A stretch of DNA of 64,000 nt from positions 1-64,000 of the forward strand of contig JABLYX010000010.1 in NCBI GenBank assembly GCA_018265615.1, written 5' to 3'. The DNA comes from Lentisphaeria bacterium (GTDB lineage Bacteria; Verrucomicrobiota; Lentisphaeria; Victivallales; Victivallaceae). Positions 1 to 7,405 of the stretch are shown here, piece after piece. Position numbers and translations under genes: made by a program. A model generated the notes under the pieces. The model saw only the letters and a program-made list of their open reading frames with translations, was not told the origin of the DNA and did not search any database. How positions within the stretch are numbered: the first letter of the stretch is position 1; every line of letters starts with the position of its first letter.

Positions 1-18
1 TCTTCATGGCGGCATCCC

Positions 19-627
19 CTAATTCGCGGACCAGTCGATGGCAGTGCTGTTCGCGGCCATATCCTTCTCCGGCCTCGCGCCGCCGTCGATGAACACGACG
101 TTGAAGTATCCGAAGTGGCGCGGGGCGAACCACGGCGTCGACGCATACGGGCTGATGTAGTGACCCGTCATATCGATGTCGAGAATCAGCGGCTTGCGCT
201 TCCCCCTCCCCCATACGTCGCGGCGGGCGGGCCGGCCGACGCCGTTCGAGGCGCTGTAGGTGCGATAGCTCATCCCGTAAGACCAGGAGACGTTGCCGAT
301 CGCGGAGGGGCAGCGGAACAGCTTCACGCCGCCGTAGAGCCCGGTCGAGTTCGAATCCGCCTGTCTGCCGGAGACATAGCCGACGATATCGGTCTTCCAG
401 TTCTTCTCGGGTGAATTCGACGACCACGCCGCCGGCCAGTAGCCGTAGTCGCCCGTGTACATCGCAGCCGCGGTATAAAGCTGTTTCAGGTTGTTGATGC
501 AGTTGACCGATTTGGCCCGCTCGCGCGCCTGCTGCAGCGCCGGCAGCAGCATCGACGCGAGGATCGCGATGATCGCAATAACAACCAGAAGCTCGATCAG
601 TGTGAAAGTTCGGCGTTTTTCCATCAT
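19..627 (-). CDS. Type II pseudopilin-like protein (H-X9-DG family)
   Basis: A 202-residue protein. It starts with a short basic leader (MMEKRRT) followed by the prepilin peptidase site and hydrophobic helix FTLIELLVVIAIIAILASM, then QQARERAKSVNCINNLKQL, the usual start of the Planctomycetes/Lentisphaerota pseudopilin family. Near the C-terminus it has HFGYFNVVFIDGG, which fits H-X9-DG exactly. Two ATGs are adjacent (627 and 624), with AGAGGA about 11 nt upstream. Proteins like this are processed and inserted in the inner membrane and are thought to act with a type II secretion or pilus machine; their real role is unknown. It lies downstream of a GntR/LacI regulator on the same strand, but no glycosidase is visible before the window ends. 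Another minus-strand ATG lies at bases 7-5, so a further gene may follow. Confidence 0.9.
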   Translation of the reverse strand: MMEKRRTFTLIELLVVIAIIAILASMLLPALQQARERAKSVNCINNLKQLYTAAAMYTGDYGYWPAAWSSNSPEKNWKTDIVGYVSGRQADSNSTGLYGGVKLFRCPSAIGNVSWSYGMSYRTYSASNGVGRPARRDVWGRGKRKPLILDIDMTGHYISPYASTPWFAPRHFGYFNVVFIDGGARPEKDMAANSTAIDWSAN

Positions 628-762
628 TTTTCCAAAATTCCTCTGTTGAAGAGTTGATTGCGGAGCCGAACCGTTGTATCTTTTATACGGTTTGGCATTC
701 CGCCGCACGCGGGATTTCTGAACTGCGGGCCGGGGGATGCTGCAACATCCTCCGGCTCATTT

Positions 763-1884
763 TTACCGGGCGGCACCTCCCCCCGCGGATTCCCGCGGAA
801 TGAAGCGGGCCCGGCACCTCCGGTATTCGAACGGCGCGCCCCCCGGCGAGTCGAGCCTGTCGCGCAGCATTCCGTACAGCGCCTCCGCCACCGTCCGGTA
901 CGATATTTCGATCGATGCGAGCGGCGGGTCGCACTCGGCGCACTGCGCCTCATTGTTGATCCCGATGACCGCCACGTCTTCGGGAACCCGCACACCGGCG
1001 CCGCGCAGCGCCTTCAGCGCGCCGAACGCGCGCTGGTCGGTGCCGCACACCACGGCGTCGAACCGGAGCTTCTCCTCAAGCATGCGGCGGATCGCCCACT
1101 CGCCGTCTGAAGCGCCCGGCGGGCAGAAACGGTACAGCTCCGAAACGAACGGCAGCCCGGCCCGTTCCAGCGCCGTCCGGAAACGGCGGTAACGGTCGAT
1201 CGCGTAGCCGTAATGCGGGATCACCGGCAGCTCCGGCGCCCAGGAATCGATCAGCGCGATCCGCTTCCGCCCCCTGGCGGCGAGATGCGCCACGGCATCG
1301 TCCATCGCCTCCCCGAGGTCGAATCCGGCGGTATCGCAGAAATCCACCGCTTCGAAATAGCGCCCGACGCAGATTTTTCCGGCCGCGGTCAGCCGCCTGA
1401 TGACCGGCGCAAGCTCCGGCACGAGCGACGGAAACAGGAACGCGGGTACATCGCTGCGGCTCAGCAGCCGTTCGCCCTCCTCCGGCGCATGGCGGTCGTG
1501 GTCGAAGAAAACCACGTTCAGGATGAAGTTGTCGCCCCGCGCCGCCTCCGCGAAATACTCCAGCGTGTACTGGTGGTTGAACCAGTTCGGCGTCTCCTTC
1601 GCGTTCAGCAGATGCAGCGACGGCATCACGGCCGTAATCATCCGGACCCGGCGGTTCGCGCTGCGCTCCGGCGGCTCTGCCACAAAGGTTCCGACGCCGT
1701 TCTTCCGGTAGATCAGCCCGCGCGACATCAGGTTGAAGTAGACCTTGTGCATCGTCGTCCGCGACGTGTCGAGCTCTTCGGCCATCTGCTGCTCCGACGG
1801 GATCCGCTCCCCCGGCCGGTAGCGCGGCAGGACGTCCCGCAGCAGGTGCTGTTCGAGCTGTTCCGATTTCGAGTTGTTCTCCAT
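763..1884 (-). CDS. GntR/LacI hybrid transcriptional regulator
   Basis: About 373 residues. The N-terminal 70 residues are a GntR winged helix-turn-helix (RPGERIPSEQQMAEEL, then SRTTMHKVYFNLMSRGLIYR and GVGTFV). The rest is a LacI-type periplasmic-binding-protein fold that normally senses a sugar (for example GRKRIALIDSW, FDAVVCGTDQRAFGALKALR, VAVIGINNEAQC). The start chosen is ATG 1884; an in-frame GTG at 1896 is possible and neither has a clear Shine-Dalgarno. A consensus promoter (1941-1969) and a palindrome TTAGCAGCTAA (1915-1925) lie just upstream, suggesting autoregulation. The neighbouring pseudopilin at 19-627 is the likely target by analogy with the other such units in this window. 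Confidence 0.92.
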   Translation of the reverse strand: MENNSKSEQLEQHLLRDVLPRYRPGERIPSEQQMAEELDTSRTTMHKVYFNLMSRGLIYRKNGVGTFVAEPPERSANRRVRMITAVMPSLHLLNAKETPNWFNHQYTLEYFAEAARGDNFILNVVFFDHDRHAPEEGERLLSRSDVPAFLFPSLVPELAPVIRRLTAAGKICVGRYFEAVDFCDTAGFDLGEAMDDAVAHLAARGRKRIALIDSWAPELPVIPHYGYAIDRYRRFRTALERAGLPFVSELYRFCPPGASDGEWAIRRMLEEKLRFDAVVCGTDQRAFGALKALRGAGVRVPEDVAVIGINNEAQCAECDPPLASIEISYRTVAEALYGMLRDRLDSPGGAPFEYRRCRARFIPRESAGGGAAR

Positions 1885-1914
1885 CTGTTCCGGCACCCTT
1901 TCATCAATAGCCGC

Positions 1915-1925
1915 TTAGCAGCTAA
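1915..1925. promoter_or_regulatory. Candidate operator palindrome
   Basis: TTAGC-A-GCTAA is a perfect 5+1+5 palindrome. It lies between the predicted transcription start (about 1934, minus strand) and the start codon of the GntR/LacI regulator, a usual position for an autoregulatory operator. The binding protein is inferred. Confidence 0.45.
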
Positions 1926-1940
1926 TCATCCTTTGCTATA

Positions 1941-1969
1941 ATTATACAGAAAAACCGCCCCCCTGTCAA
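1941..1969 (-). promoter_or_regulatory. Sigma-70 type promoter for the GntR/LacI regulator
   Basis: On the minus strand TTGACA (1969-1964), a 17-bp spacer and TATAAT (1946-1941): both hexamers match the consensus at every base. The -35 lies in the loop of the terminator-like hairpin at 1953-1978. Confidence 0.8.
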
Positions 1970-1978
1970 GAGGCGGTT
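1953..1978 (-). terminator. Rho-independent terminator of the chagasin-like gene
   Basis: On the minus strand AACCGCC pairs with GGCGGTT (7 bp) and is followed by a short T run (TTTTTC). It lies about 50 bases past the stop codon of the inhibitor gene and physically overlaps the promoter of the next gene. Confidence 0.6.
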
Positions 1979-2026
1979 CTGAAAAAAAGCGAAAAACACA
2001 TCGGATTCAAATGAAACGGCGCGCGG

Positions 2027-2479
2027 TCAGCGCACAACTTCGAACCGGTAGCGGACCGAGACCTCGGGTTTGACCCCCTTTTCCCACGGCCTGATGCAAT
2101 TCCCGTCCAGGAAGATGGTTCCCGGACGCACGGCTTTGACCATGACCTCGCGCACCGTCGGGGCGCCGAGCAGGTCGCTCTCCGGCGGCAGCAGCCGTTC
2201 CCCGGCGATTTCGATCGGCAGATTGGTCTTCGGCTGCGGCCCCCGCCTGCCGGTATCGGTCCGGAAAAACCAGGTATACCCGGTGGTGGGGTTCTCCTTC
2301 AGCGAGATCTTCGCATACTGTCCGATCTTGAGCTTGAACTCCTGCCCCGACTCCCGGATCGTCAGCTTCAGCGACGGCTCCGGAAACGAAAGCTCCTTTT
2401 CGGGCTGCGGCGAAGCACAGCCGGCCAGTGCGAGCAATGAGGCCGCTCCTGCCATAAACAACAGTTTTCTCATTTTCAT
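2027..2479 (-). CDS. Chagasin-like (I42) protease-inhibitor lipoprotein
   Basis: A 150-residue lipoprotein. The signal peptide ends in the lipobox LALAGC, so the mature protein is anchored by its cysteine. The mature part carries two hallmark loops of the chagasin family of cysteine-protease inhibitors: NPTTGYTW (about residue 61) and the late loop CIRPWEKG (about 130). These loops in chagasin plug the active site of papain-like proteases. The start is ATG 2479, preceded by GGGAGGAC; an ATG two codons later (2473) is possible. It has its own possible promoter (TTGCAT, 17 bp, TATATT) reaching into the end of the MFS gene. The target protease is unknown; defence against host or self proteases is inference. 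Confidence 0.88.
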   Translation of the reverse strand: MKMRKLLFMAGAASLLALAGCASPQPEKELSFPEPSLKLTIRESGQEFKLKIGQYAKISLKENPTTGYTWFFRTDTGRRGPQPKTNLPIEIAGERLLPPESDLLGAPTVREVMVKAVRPGTIFLDGNCIRPWEKGVKPEVSVRYRFEVVR

Positions 2480-2532
2480 GTCCTCCCGGATTGTTTCCTG
2501 TAATATAACACCGGGCGGAGGAGAATGCAAAA

Positions 2533-3756
2533 CTACGCGCTCTTTTTGTGGATGCGGGGCGGAATCATGCGGGCAGTGAAGACGATGAGCGGAACCAGCA
2601 GCAGAAACAGGATCCCCGAACCGAAAAAAACATAGCGCACGCTCCCGAACCCGCCCGCGACGCAGCCGCCGAGGTACGCCCCCGCGATCCACCCGATCGC
2701 CTTCGCGCAGGCCGCCCAGCCGAAGAAGCTGCCGTGCTCCCGCTCCGGCGTCACGCCGGCGAGCCAGGATTGAAGCAGCGGCTCGACCCCGCCGATTGCG
2801 AGAATCATGAACGAACGTTCGATCAGGAGCCCGATCACATGATGGCTCGTGCTCTGCAGCATCCGCAGGAACGCGGCGATCACGATCGCAATGACCAGCA
2901 CGCGGATGAACGGCAGTTTTCCGGCGAGATACCCCAGCAGCAGCCCGGAGGCGACTCCGGCGAGCGAGCAGAATCCGCTGATCCAGCCGCTCCACGAGAG
3001 CGCCTCTTTGCTGTGGTTCATGACCTCCATCACGAGCTGCGGCAGAAACGGGTTGTCGAACTCGCGCGCCAGCCCGAGGCAGATGAAGAGCACCATGAGA
3101 TACCAGACCAGCCCGAACCGCGGAATCCGCCAGCGGATGTTCCTCAGATGCTCGCCCATCGACTCGCGCCGGACGAAATTCTCGCGCCCGAACACCCAGA
3201 CCAGCACTCCGGAGGCGAAGAGGCAGACTCCGCTGACGAAAAAAGTCGTGCTGAACCCGAACCTTTCAACGAAGCCGCCGCCGAGGAACTGCCCCGCCAT
3301 CATGCCGCCGAACAGCGCCGAGGAGATCGCTCCGAGCGCGAACGAACGCTGCTCCTTCGGCGTCGTGCTGATGATCAGCGTCTGCGCCGCCGAAACCGTC
3401 CCGGTCAGCGCGCCGAGGAAGAGCCGGTGCACGATGATCAGATCCGGCGATGAAATCACCGCGAGCATCGGCATCAGCAGCGCGCCGCCGAGATTCGCGC
3501 GGATCAGCATCATCCGCCGCCCGTACACGTCCGCGACCATTCCCCAGACCGGGGCAAAAATGCAGAAGGTGAGGTTGCCCGCCACGCTGAAAAGCGCGAC
3601 ATAATGGCTCAGCTCCTGCTCCCCCGTCACCCCGAGGGTCTTGAAGTAAAACGGCATGAATGTGTAAGCCGAGCTGAACGAAGCCATGGAGATGAACTGG
3701 GAAAGCCAGACGATGAAGAGGTTCCACCGCCAGCCGCTGAAGCCGGATCGGTCCAT
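2533..3756 (-). CDS. MFS transporter
   Basis: A 407-residue membrane protein with about 12 hydrophobic segments. The first transmembrane segment follows a short N-terminus, and the loop after TM2 contains GMVADVYGRRMMLI, the conserved G-x3-D-x2-GRR signature of the major facilitator superfamily. Later segments such as GSFFGWAACAKAIGWIAGAY resemble drug/sugar efflux members, but the substrate cannot be read. The start codon is ATG 3756, overlapping the TGA of the upstream pseudokinase as TGATG (a GTG at 3759 is also in frame), so the two are translationally coupled. It is the last gene of the WalJ-kinase-pseudokinase operon, so it may be an effector of that signalling unit. Confidence 0.9.
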   Translation of the reverse strand: MDRSGFSGWRWNLFIVWLSQFISMASFSSAYTFMPFYFKTLGVTGEQELSHYVALFSVAGNLTFCIFAPVWGMVADVYGRRMMLIRANLGGALLMPMLAVISSPDLIIVHRLFLGALTGTVSAAQTLIISTTPKEQRSFALGAISSALFGGMMAGQFLGGGFVERFGFSTTFFVSGVCLFASGVLVWVFGRENFVRRESMGEHLRNIRWRIPRFGLVWYLMVLFICLGLAREFDNPFLPQLVMEVMNHSKEALSWSGWISGFCSLAGVASGLLLGYLAGKLPFIRVLVIAIVIAAFLRMLQSTSHHVIGLLIERSFMILAIGGVEPLLQSWLAGVTPEREHGSFFGWAACAKAIGWIAGAYLGGCVAGGFGSVRYVFFGSGILFLLLVPLIVFTARMIPPRIHKKSA

Positions 3757-5384
3757 CACGCCCCCCGCGCGCCCCTTCCCGCCGCCGATTCGCGGATCAG
3801 CCGCCCCAGCAGCGCATAATTCACGGGAACGTTCATCGGGAAGACCCGGTCGAGCGCCGTCAGTTCGCGCCGGAACTCATCCGAAAACGAACTGCCGATC
3901 ACCGCGACCGGCAGATCGCGCCTGCCGGCGGCGCGGCGCAGCTCACCGATCAGCACCGGAAGCTCGCAATCCTTCAGCGTCGGGGAGAGGATCAGGAAAT
4001 CGCAGGGCGCTTTCCGGATCTCATCAAGCAGCTCCGCAGCACTGCTGAAGCTGTGCACATCGATATTCTGAGCCCCGAGCAGACGCCCGAGCAGCAGCGG
4101 GGCATCGGCCACCTCGCTGCCGTGCAGGACCCGGACCGGGGCGCCGCCGGCGGAAGCCCGTCGCGCCTCCTTCATCCCCGGGGGAGAAAGCACCTTCCCG
4201 GCGCTCCTGACCTGCCGCGTTTCGCCGCTGCGGGAGACGCAGCTGTCGGAAATCTCGAACCGCAGCACGGCGTTCGCCTGCCCGGAAGAGAAAACCTTCA
4301 ACGCTCCGCCGAGCTTCGCCGCGAGATCCTTCGCAAACACCAGCCCGAGGATCGGGACGCTGAGGCTCTCGACCGCGATCCCGTCCGGGTCGTCGTTCTC
4401 TTCGAACGCCTGGAACGGTTCCGCCAGCGGCTCGCGCAGCGGAGCGTGCTTCGAATCGCGCACCTCGAACACCACTTTGTTCTCCTCGCGGAAACAGGAG
4501 AAAACCAGCGTCTCCCCCGCCGCCGCCGCGCGTCCCACCGCGAGGATCATGATGATCATCAGTTGATGCAGGAGCTCACGGTCGAGCACAAGCCGCTCCG
4601 GCGCACTCGCGGAAAAGTGGTTCACGAGCATGACCTCGCGCTCCTGCAGCGGAATCTGGTTGAACGCAACCAGCTCGCGCATGAATTCGGCGGCATTGAA
4701 TTCGACCGCTTCAAAATGGTTCCAGCGGTCGAGGTTCAGCTTGGCGATGTCGAGCAACCGCTCGATCTGGCGTGAAATCATCCCGACCCGGTGCCCGGTC
4801 TCTTCAAGCAGACGGGTCATCTCCGCCCGGTCGGGCTCCTTCGAGTCGAGCTCAAGCAGCAGAATCCGGCTGAACCCCTTGATCGAGCCGAGCGGGATGC
4901 GCATCTCGGGCAGCATGCGGGAGATGATCTTCATCTGGAGCATGCAGTGCGACTCCGCGTCGCGCCGGGTCTCTGCCTCCCGCGACAGGCTGAGCTTGAG
5001 CTTGCTGTTCAAATTCAACTGCCGGTCGCGCAGCAGGTTCAAGGCGGTGTAAAGCATCCTGACCTCGTCGTTGCCCGATCCGGTTTCAGCGAGGCGGGGC
5101 GGGAACTCGTTTGCCGCAAGCCGGTCCGCGAACTCGGCGGCCGCGCGCAGCGGAATCACGACCCGCCGCACAATGCGGACAAGCACGAGGACGGTCAGCA
5201 GAAAACCGAGCAGCAGCCCGCCGAGTCCGAGCACGACGAGCCAGTCGGTGATCCCCGCGAAGCTCTCCCCGCGGTATGCATTGAGCAGCTCGGGAAAGCC
5301 GAATATCAGAATCGGAATCGCACAGATGCCGCACAGCAGCCCGAGCAGCAGAATGCTGCCGGTGATTTTCCCGGTGATCTTCAC
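3756..5384 (-). CDS. Membrane pseudo-histidine kinase with degenerate receiver
   Basis: 542 residues. Two transmembrane helices (about 8-33 and 47-70) enclose a tiny extracytoplasmic loop, followed by a HAMP-like linker (about 71-125), a HisKA-like dimerisation helix (about 150-215), an ATPase-like region (about 245-390) and a receiver-like domain (about 420-535). The segment LPEMRIPLGSIKGFS aligns with the usual SHELRTPLxxIxGFS, so the phosphoacceptor His is Pro159. The N box has no Asn, the G1 box reads DSKHAPL instead of DxGxG, and the receiver acceptor Asp is Ser (FLILSPTLKD). Phosphotransfer therefore looks impossible by the normal route. GTG start with AGGAGG 8 nt upstream, 12 bases after the Ser/Thr kinase gene. 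A scaffold or sensor role for that kinase is inferred. Confidence 0.82.
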   Translation of the reverse strand: MKITGKITGSILLLGLLCGICAIPILIFGFPELLNAYRGESFAGITDWLVVLGLGGLLLGFLLTVLVLVRIVRRVVIPLRAAAEFADRLAANEFPPRLAETGSGNDEVRMLYTALNLLRDRQLNLNSKLKLSLSREAETRRDAESHCMLQMKIISRMLPEMRIPLGSIKGFSRILLLELDSKEPDRAEMTRLLEETGHRVGMISRQIERLLDIAKLNLDRWNHFEAVEFNAAEFMRELVAFNQIPLQEREVMLVNHFSASAPERLVLDRELLHQLMIIMILAVGRAAAAGETLVFSCFREENKVVFEVRDSKHAPLREPLAEPFQAFEENDDPDGIAVESLSVPILGLVFAKDLAAKLGGALKVFSSGQANAVLRFEISDSCVSRSGETRQVRSAGKVLSPPGMKEARRASAGGAPVRVLHGSEVADAPLLLGRLLGAQNIDVHSFSSAAELLDEIRKAPCDFLILSPTLKDCELPVLIGELRRAAGRRDLPVAVIGSSFSDEFRRELTALDRVFPMNVPVNYALLGRLIRESAAGRGARGA

Positions 5385-5396
5385 AGTACACCCCTC

Positions 5397-6416
5397 CTAC
5401 GGCTGTTTCGACCCGAAGCGCTTCAGGAAGCGGCTGAAGAACGCCCTGGTCTCCGTTCCCGGCCCGGGGCCGGTATATTCCCCCTTCTCGGCAGACTCCC
5501 GCAGAATGCGGATGATCTCCGGGTATTCCGGCCGCTCCTCCGGCGAATAGGCCAGCATCCGGTCGACGAGATCCGACAGCTCCGGCGAACACCCGACCGA
5601 CAGCTTCACCAGCGGCGGATACTCCTTCCGGTTCCGGCGCTCCAGCAGCTCCTCCGGTTCCCCGATCATGCCGAACGGCGGCGCGCCGGCCAGCAGCTCG
5701 TAAATGGTCGCCCCGAGGCTGAAGATATCGCCGCGGTAATCCTCCGCGCCGAAAAAGAGCCGTTCGGGGCTCACATAGGCGGGGCTCGCGAAACCGCCGC
5801 GGACCGCCGCAAACCCCTTCTCCGCCGAAACGTCGGCAAGATCGAAATCCCCGAGCTTCGCCTCCCCCTCCTTTGTGAGCAGGATGTTCCCGGGCTTCAC
5901 GTCGTGGTGGGCGACGCCGCGGCCCTGCGCGTAGGCGAGCCCTTCCGCGATTGTCGTAAGCTGGCCGAGCAAGACGGGCAACGCCGGCAGCGTCCGCGCC
6001 TTCAGATGGCGCTCGAGGCTGCCGTTGTCCATATAGCGCATCGCCATGAACGCCCGTTCCTCCCAGATGCCGCAGTTGTAGACGGGGATGATCCCGGGAT
6101 GGCTCAGCCGGGAGACGATTTTCGCTTCCTCGAGAAAATGCGCGACCTCCGCTTTGATGTCCTCGTTCGCAGGGTCGAGAATCTTCACCGCGACGCGGCG
6201 CGCAAGCTGCGGATCGATCGCCCGGTAGACGCAGGACATCCCGCCGCGGCCGCAGAGCTTCTCCAGCAGATACCGCTCGAAGCGCATCGGAACCCGCAGA
6301 ATCGTGCCGCACTCCGGGCACGCCACCTGCGAAAACGGCTCGAGCCCGCTCATGTCGAGCTTCGCCTTGCAACCGCGGCAGAAGACCTTGATCGGTTCCG
6401 GCTCAATTGACGGCAT
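5397..6416 (-). CDS. Ser/Thr protein kinase with N-terminal zinc ribbon
   Basis: 339 residues. The first 45 hold a four-Cys zinc ribbon (CRGCKAKL and CPECG). The kinase domain follows: glycine loop CGRGGMSCVY, catalytic Lys in VAVKIL, catalytic loop HHDVKPGN and metal-binding loop DFDLAD. The HRD Arg is His and the DFG Gly is Asp; the catalytic Asp and Asn remain, so activity is likely but unproven. No transmembrane segment or PASTA repeat is seen. The start is ATG 6416 because GGAGGAG lies 7 nt upstream; an in-frame TTG at 6437 is less likely. It overlaps the end of the WalJ-like gene by 14 bases. Likely partners are the adjacent pseudokinase and FHA proteins; two FHA proteins are encoded at 34-40 kb. 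Confidence 0.9.
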   Translation of the reverse strand: MPSIEPEPIKVFCRGCKAKLDMSGLEPFSQVACPECGTILRVPMRFERYLLEKLCGRGGMSCVYRAIDPQLARRVAVKILDPANEDIKAEVAHFLEEAKIVSRLSHPGIIPVYNCGIWEERAFMAMRYMDNGSLERHLKARTLPALPVLLGQLTTIAEGLAYAQGRGVAHHDVKPGNILLTKEGEAKLGDFDLADVSAEKGFAAVRGGFASPAYVSPERLFFGAEDYRGDIFSLGATIYELLAGAPPFGMIGEPEELLERRNRKEYPPLVKLSVGCSPELSDLVDRMLAYSPEERPEYPEIIRILRESAEKGEYTGPGPGTETRAFFSRFLKRFGSKQP

Positions 6417-7221
6417 ACGCGAACTCCTCCGCGGCAAGATAATCGGACAGCTCCACGGGGCCGACCGGCCGCTCCTGCGAAAGGACCTCGAACCGCAGGT
6501 CGGTACGCCCCAGCTCCGCGAGCCTCCGCTCGAACAGCGACCGGACCAGCTCCGGGTTGTTGCATTCGCCCGACAGGTGCGCGAGCATCAGGACGGAGGT
6601 CCGGTCCGTCAGCAATTCACCGATCACACCGGCGGCGACCACATTGTCAAGATGGCCGTGCCGCCCGAGGATCCGCCGCTTCAGATAAAGCTGCCGGTCG
6701 GAGTCGCGCAGCATCTTCGCATCGTAATTGCTTTCGAGGATCAGGGCGCTGCAGCCGCAGAGCCGCTGTTTTGCAAGCGCGTTCACATCCCCGAGGTCGG
6801 TCGCGATTCCGACCGTGCAGCTGCCGCGCCGGATCACAAAGCCGACCGGACAGACCGCGTCATGCTGAACCGCGAACGGCGAAATCTCGAAGCCGGCGAT
6901 GTGGAAATCATGGCCGGGCTCAAATTCGAGCACCCGCTCGGGGAGCTTCCCCTTGCGCCGCAGGTAATCCGCCGTGGGAGCCGCCGCACAGAGCGGGATC
7001 CCGAGCTCGTTGCAGAAGACGCGGCACCCTTTGGAGTGGTCTTCGTGCTCATGGGTCAGGAGCGCGGCCCGCAGATGCCCGGGATCGATTTCGAGCCTCT
7101 CCAGGCGGTTCCGGAGCTCGCGGCGGGAGAACCCCATGTCGACGATGACCGCCCCCTCCTCGCAGGAGAGCACCAGCGCATTGCCCCGGCTGCCGCTGCC
7201 GAGCACACTCAACTTGACCAT
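6403..7221 (-). CDS. WalJ/YycJ-like MBL-fold metallo-hydrolase
   Basis: 272 residues with the start SVLGSGSRGNALVL typical of the YycJ/WalJ group. The metal-binding motif is THEHEDH (HxHxDH), with further ligands plausible at VQHDAV and in SNYD. Known members are cytoplasmic metallo-beta-lactamase-fold nucleases that in Firmicutes sit beside the WalRK two-component genes and affect DNA or cell-wall homeostasis. Here the neighbour is a degenerate histidine kinase and a Ser/Thr kinase instead. First gene of the minus-strand operon; the leader carries a GC-rich hairpin followed by T6 (7244-7265). Confidence 0.88.
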   Translation of the reverse strand: MVKLSVLGSGSRGNALVLSCEEGAVIVDMGFSRRELRNRLERLEIDPGHLRAALLTHEHEDHSKGCRVFCNELGIPLCAAAPTADYLRRKGKLPERVLEFEPGHDFHIAGFEISPFAVQHDAVCPVGFVIRRGSCTVGIATDLGDVNALAKQRLCGCSALILESNYDAKMLRDSDRQLYLKRRILGRHGHLDNVVAAGVIGELLTDRTSVLMLAHLSGECNNPELVRSLFERRLAELGRTDLRFEVLSQERPVGPVELSDYLAAEEFAYAVN

Positions 7222-7243
7222 AACTGAACCTGTCCGCTTCCCG

Positions 7244-7265
7244 AAAAAATCCGCCGTTTCGGCGG
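7244..7265 (-). terminator. Terminator-like hairpin in the WalJ operon leader
   Basis: On the minus strand CCGCCG-AAA-CGGCGG is followed by ATTTTTTC. It lies 23 bases upstream of the first start codon of the operon, so it would terminate or attenuate transcription before the genes rather than after them. Confidence 0.4.
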
Positions 7266-7405
7266 CCGATTGTGCTTTTTATCGAAAAAATCCCGAATCC
7301 GGGTGGAAAAATACCGTTTTCAAATTTAAATTCTATCCGGATAAAAAGCAAACCGTTTTTACCCGAAACAACAAGTTTTTCAACATTATTTCTTAATATA
7401 TCACA

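Noticed and set aside
690..706. Possible sigma-54 element (TGGCA...GC) near 690
   Set aside because: The GG to GC spacing is 9 rather than 10 and it points to no gene.
4791..6410. Long plus-strand frames across the kinase operon
   Set aside because: The minus strand has clear kinase motifs with Shine-Dalgarno sites and ATGA overlaps; the plus frames have neither.
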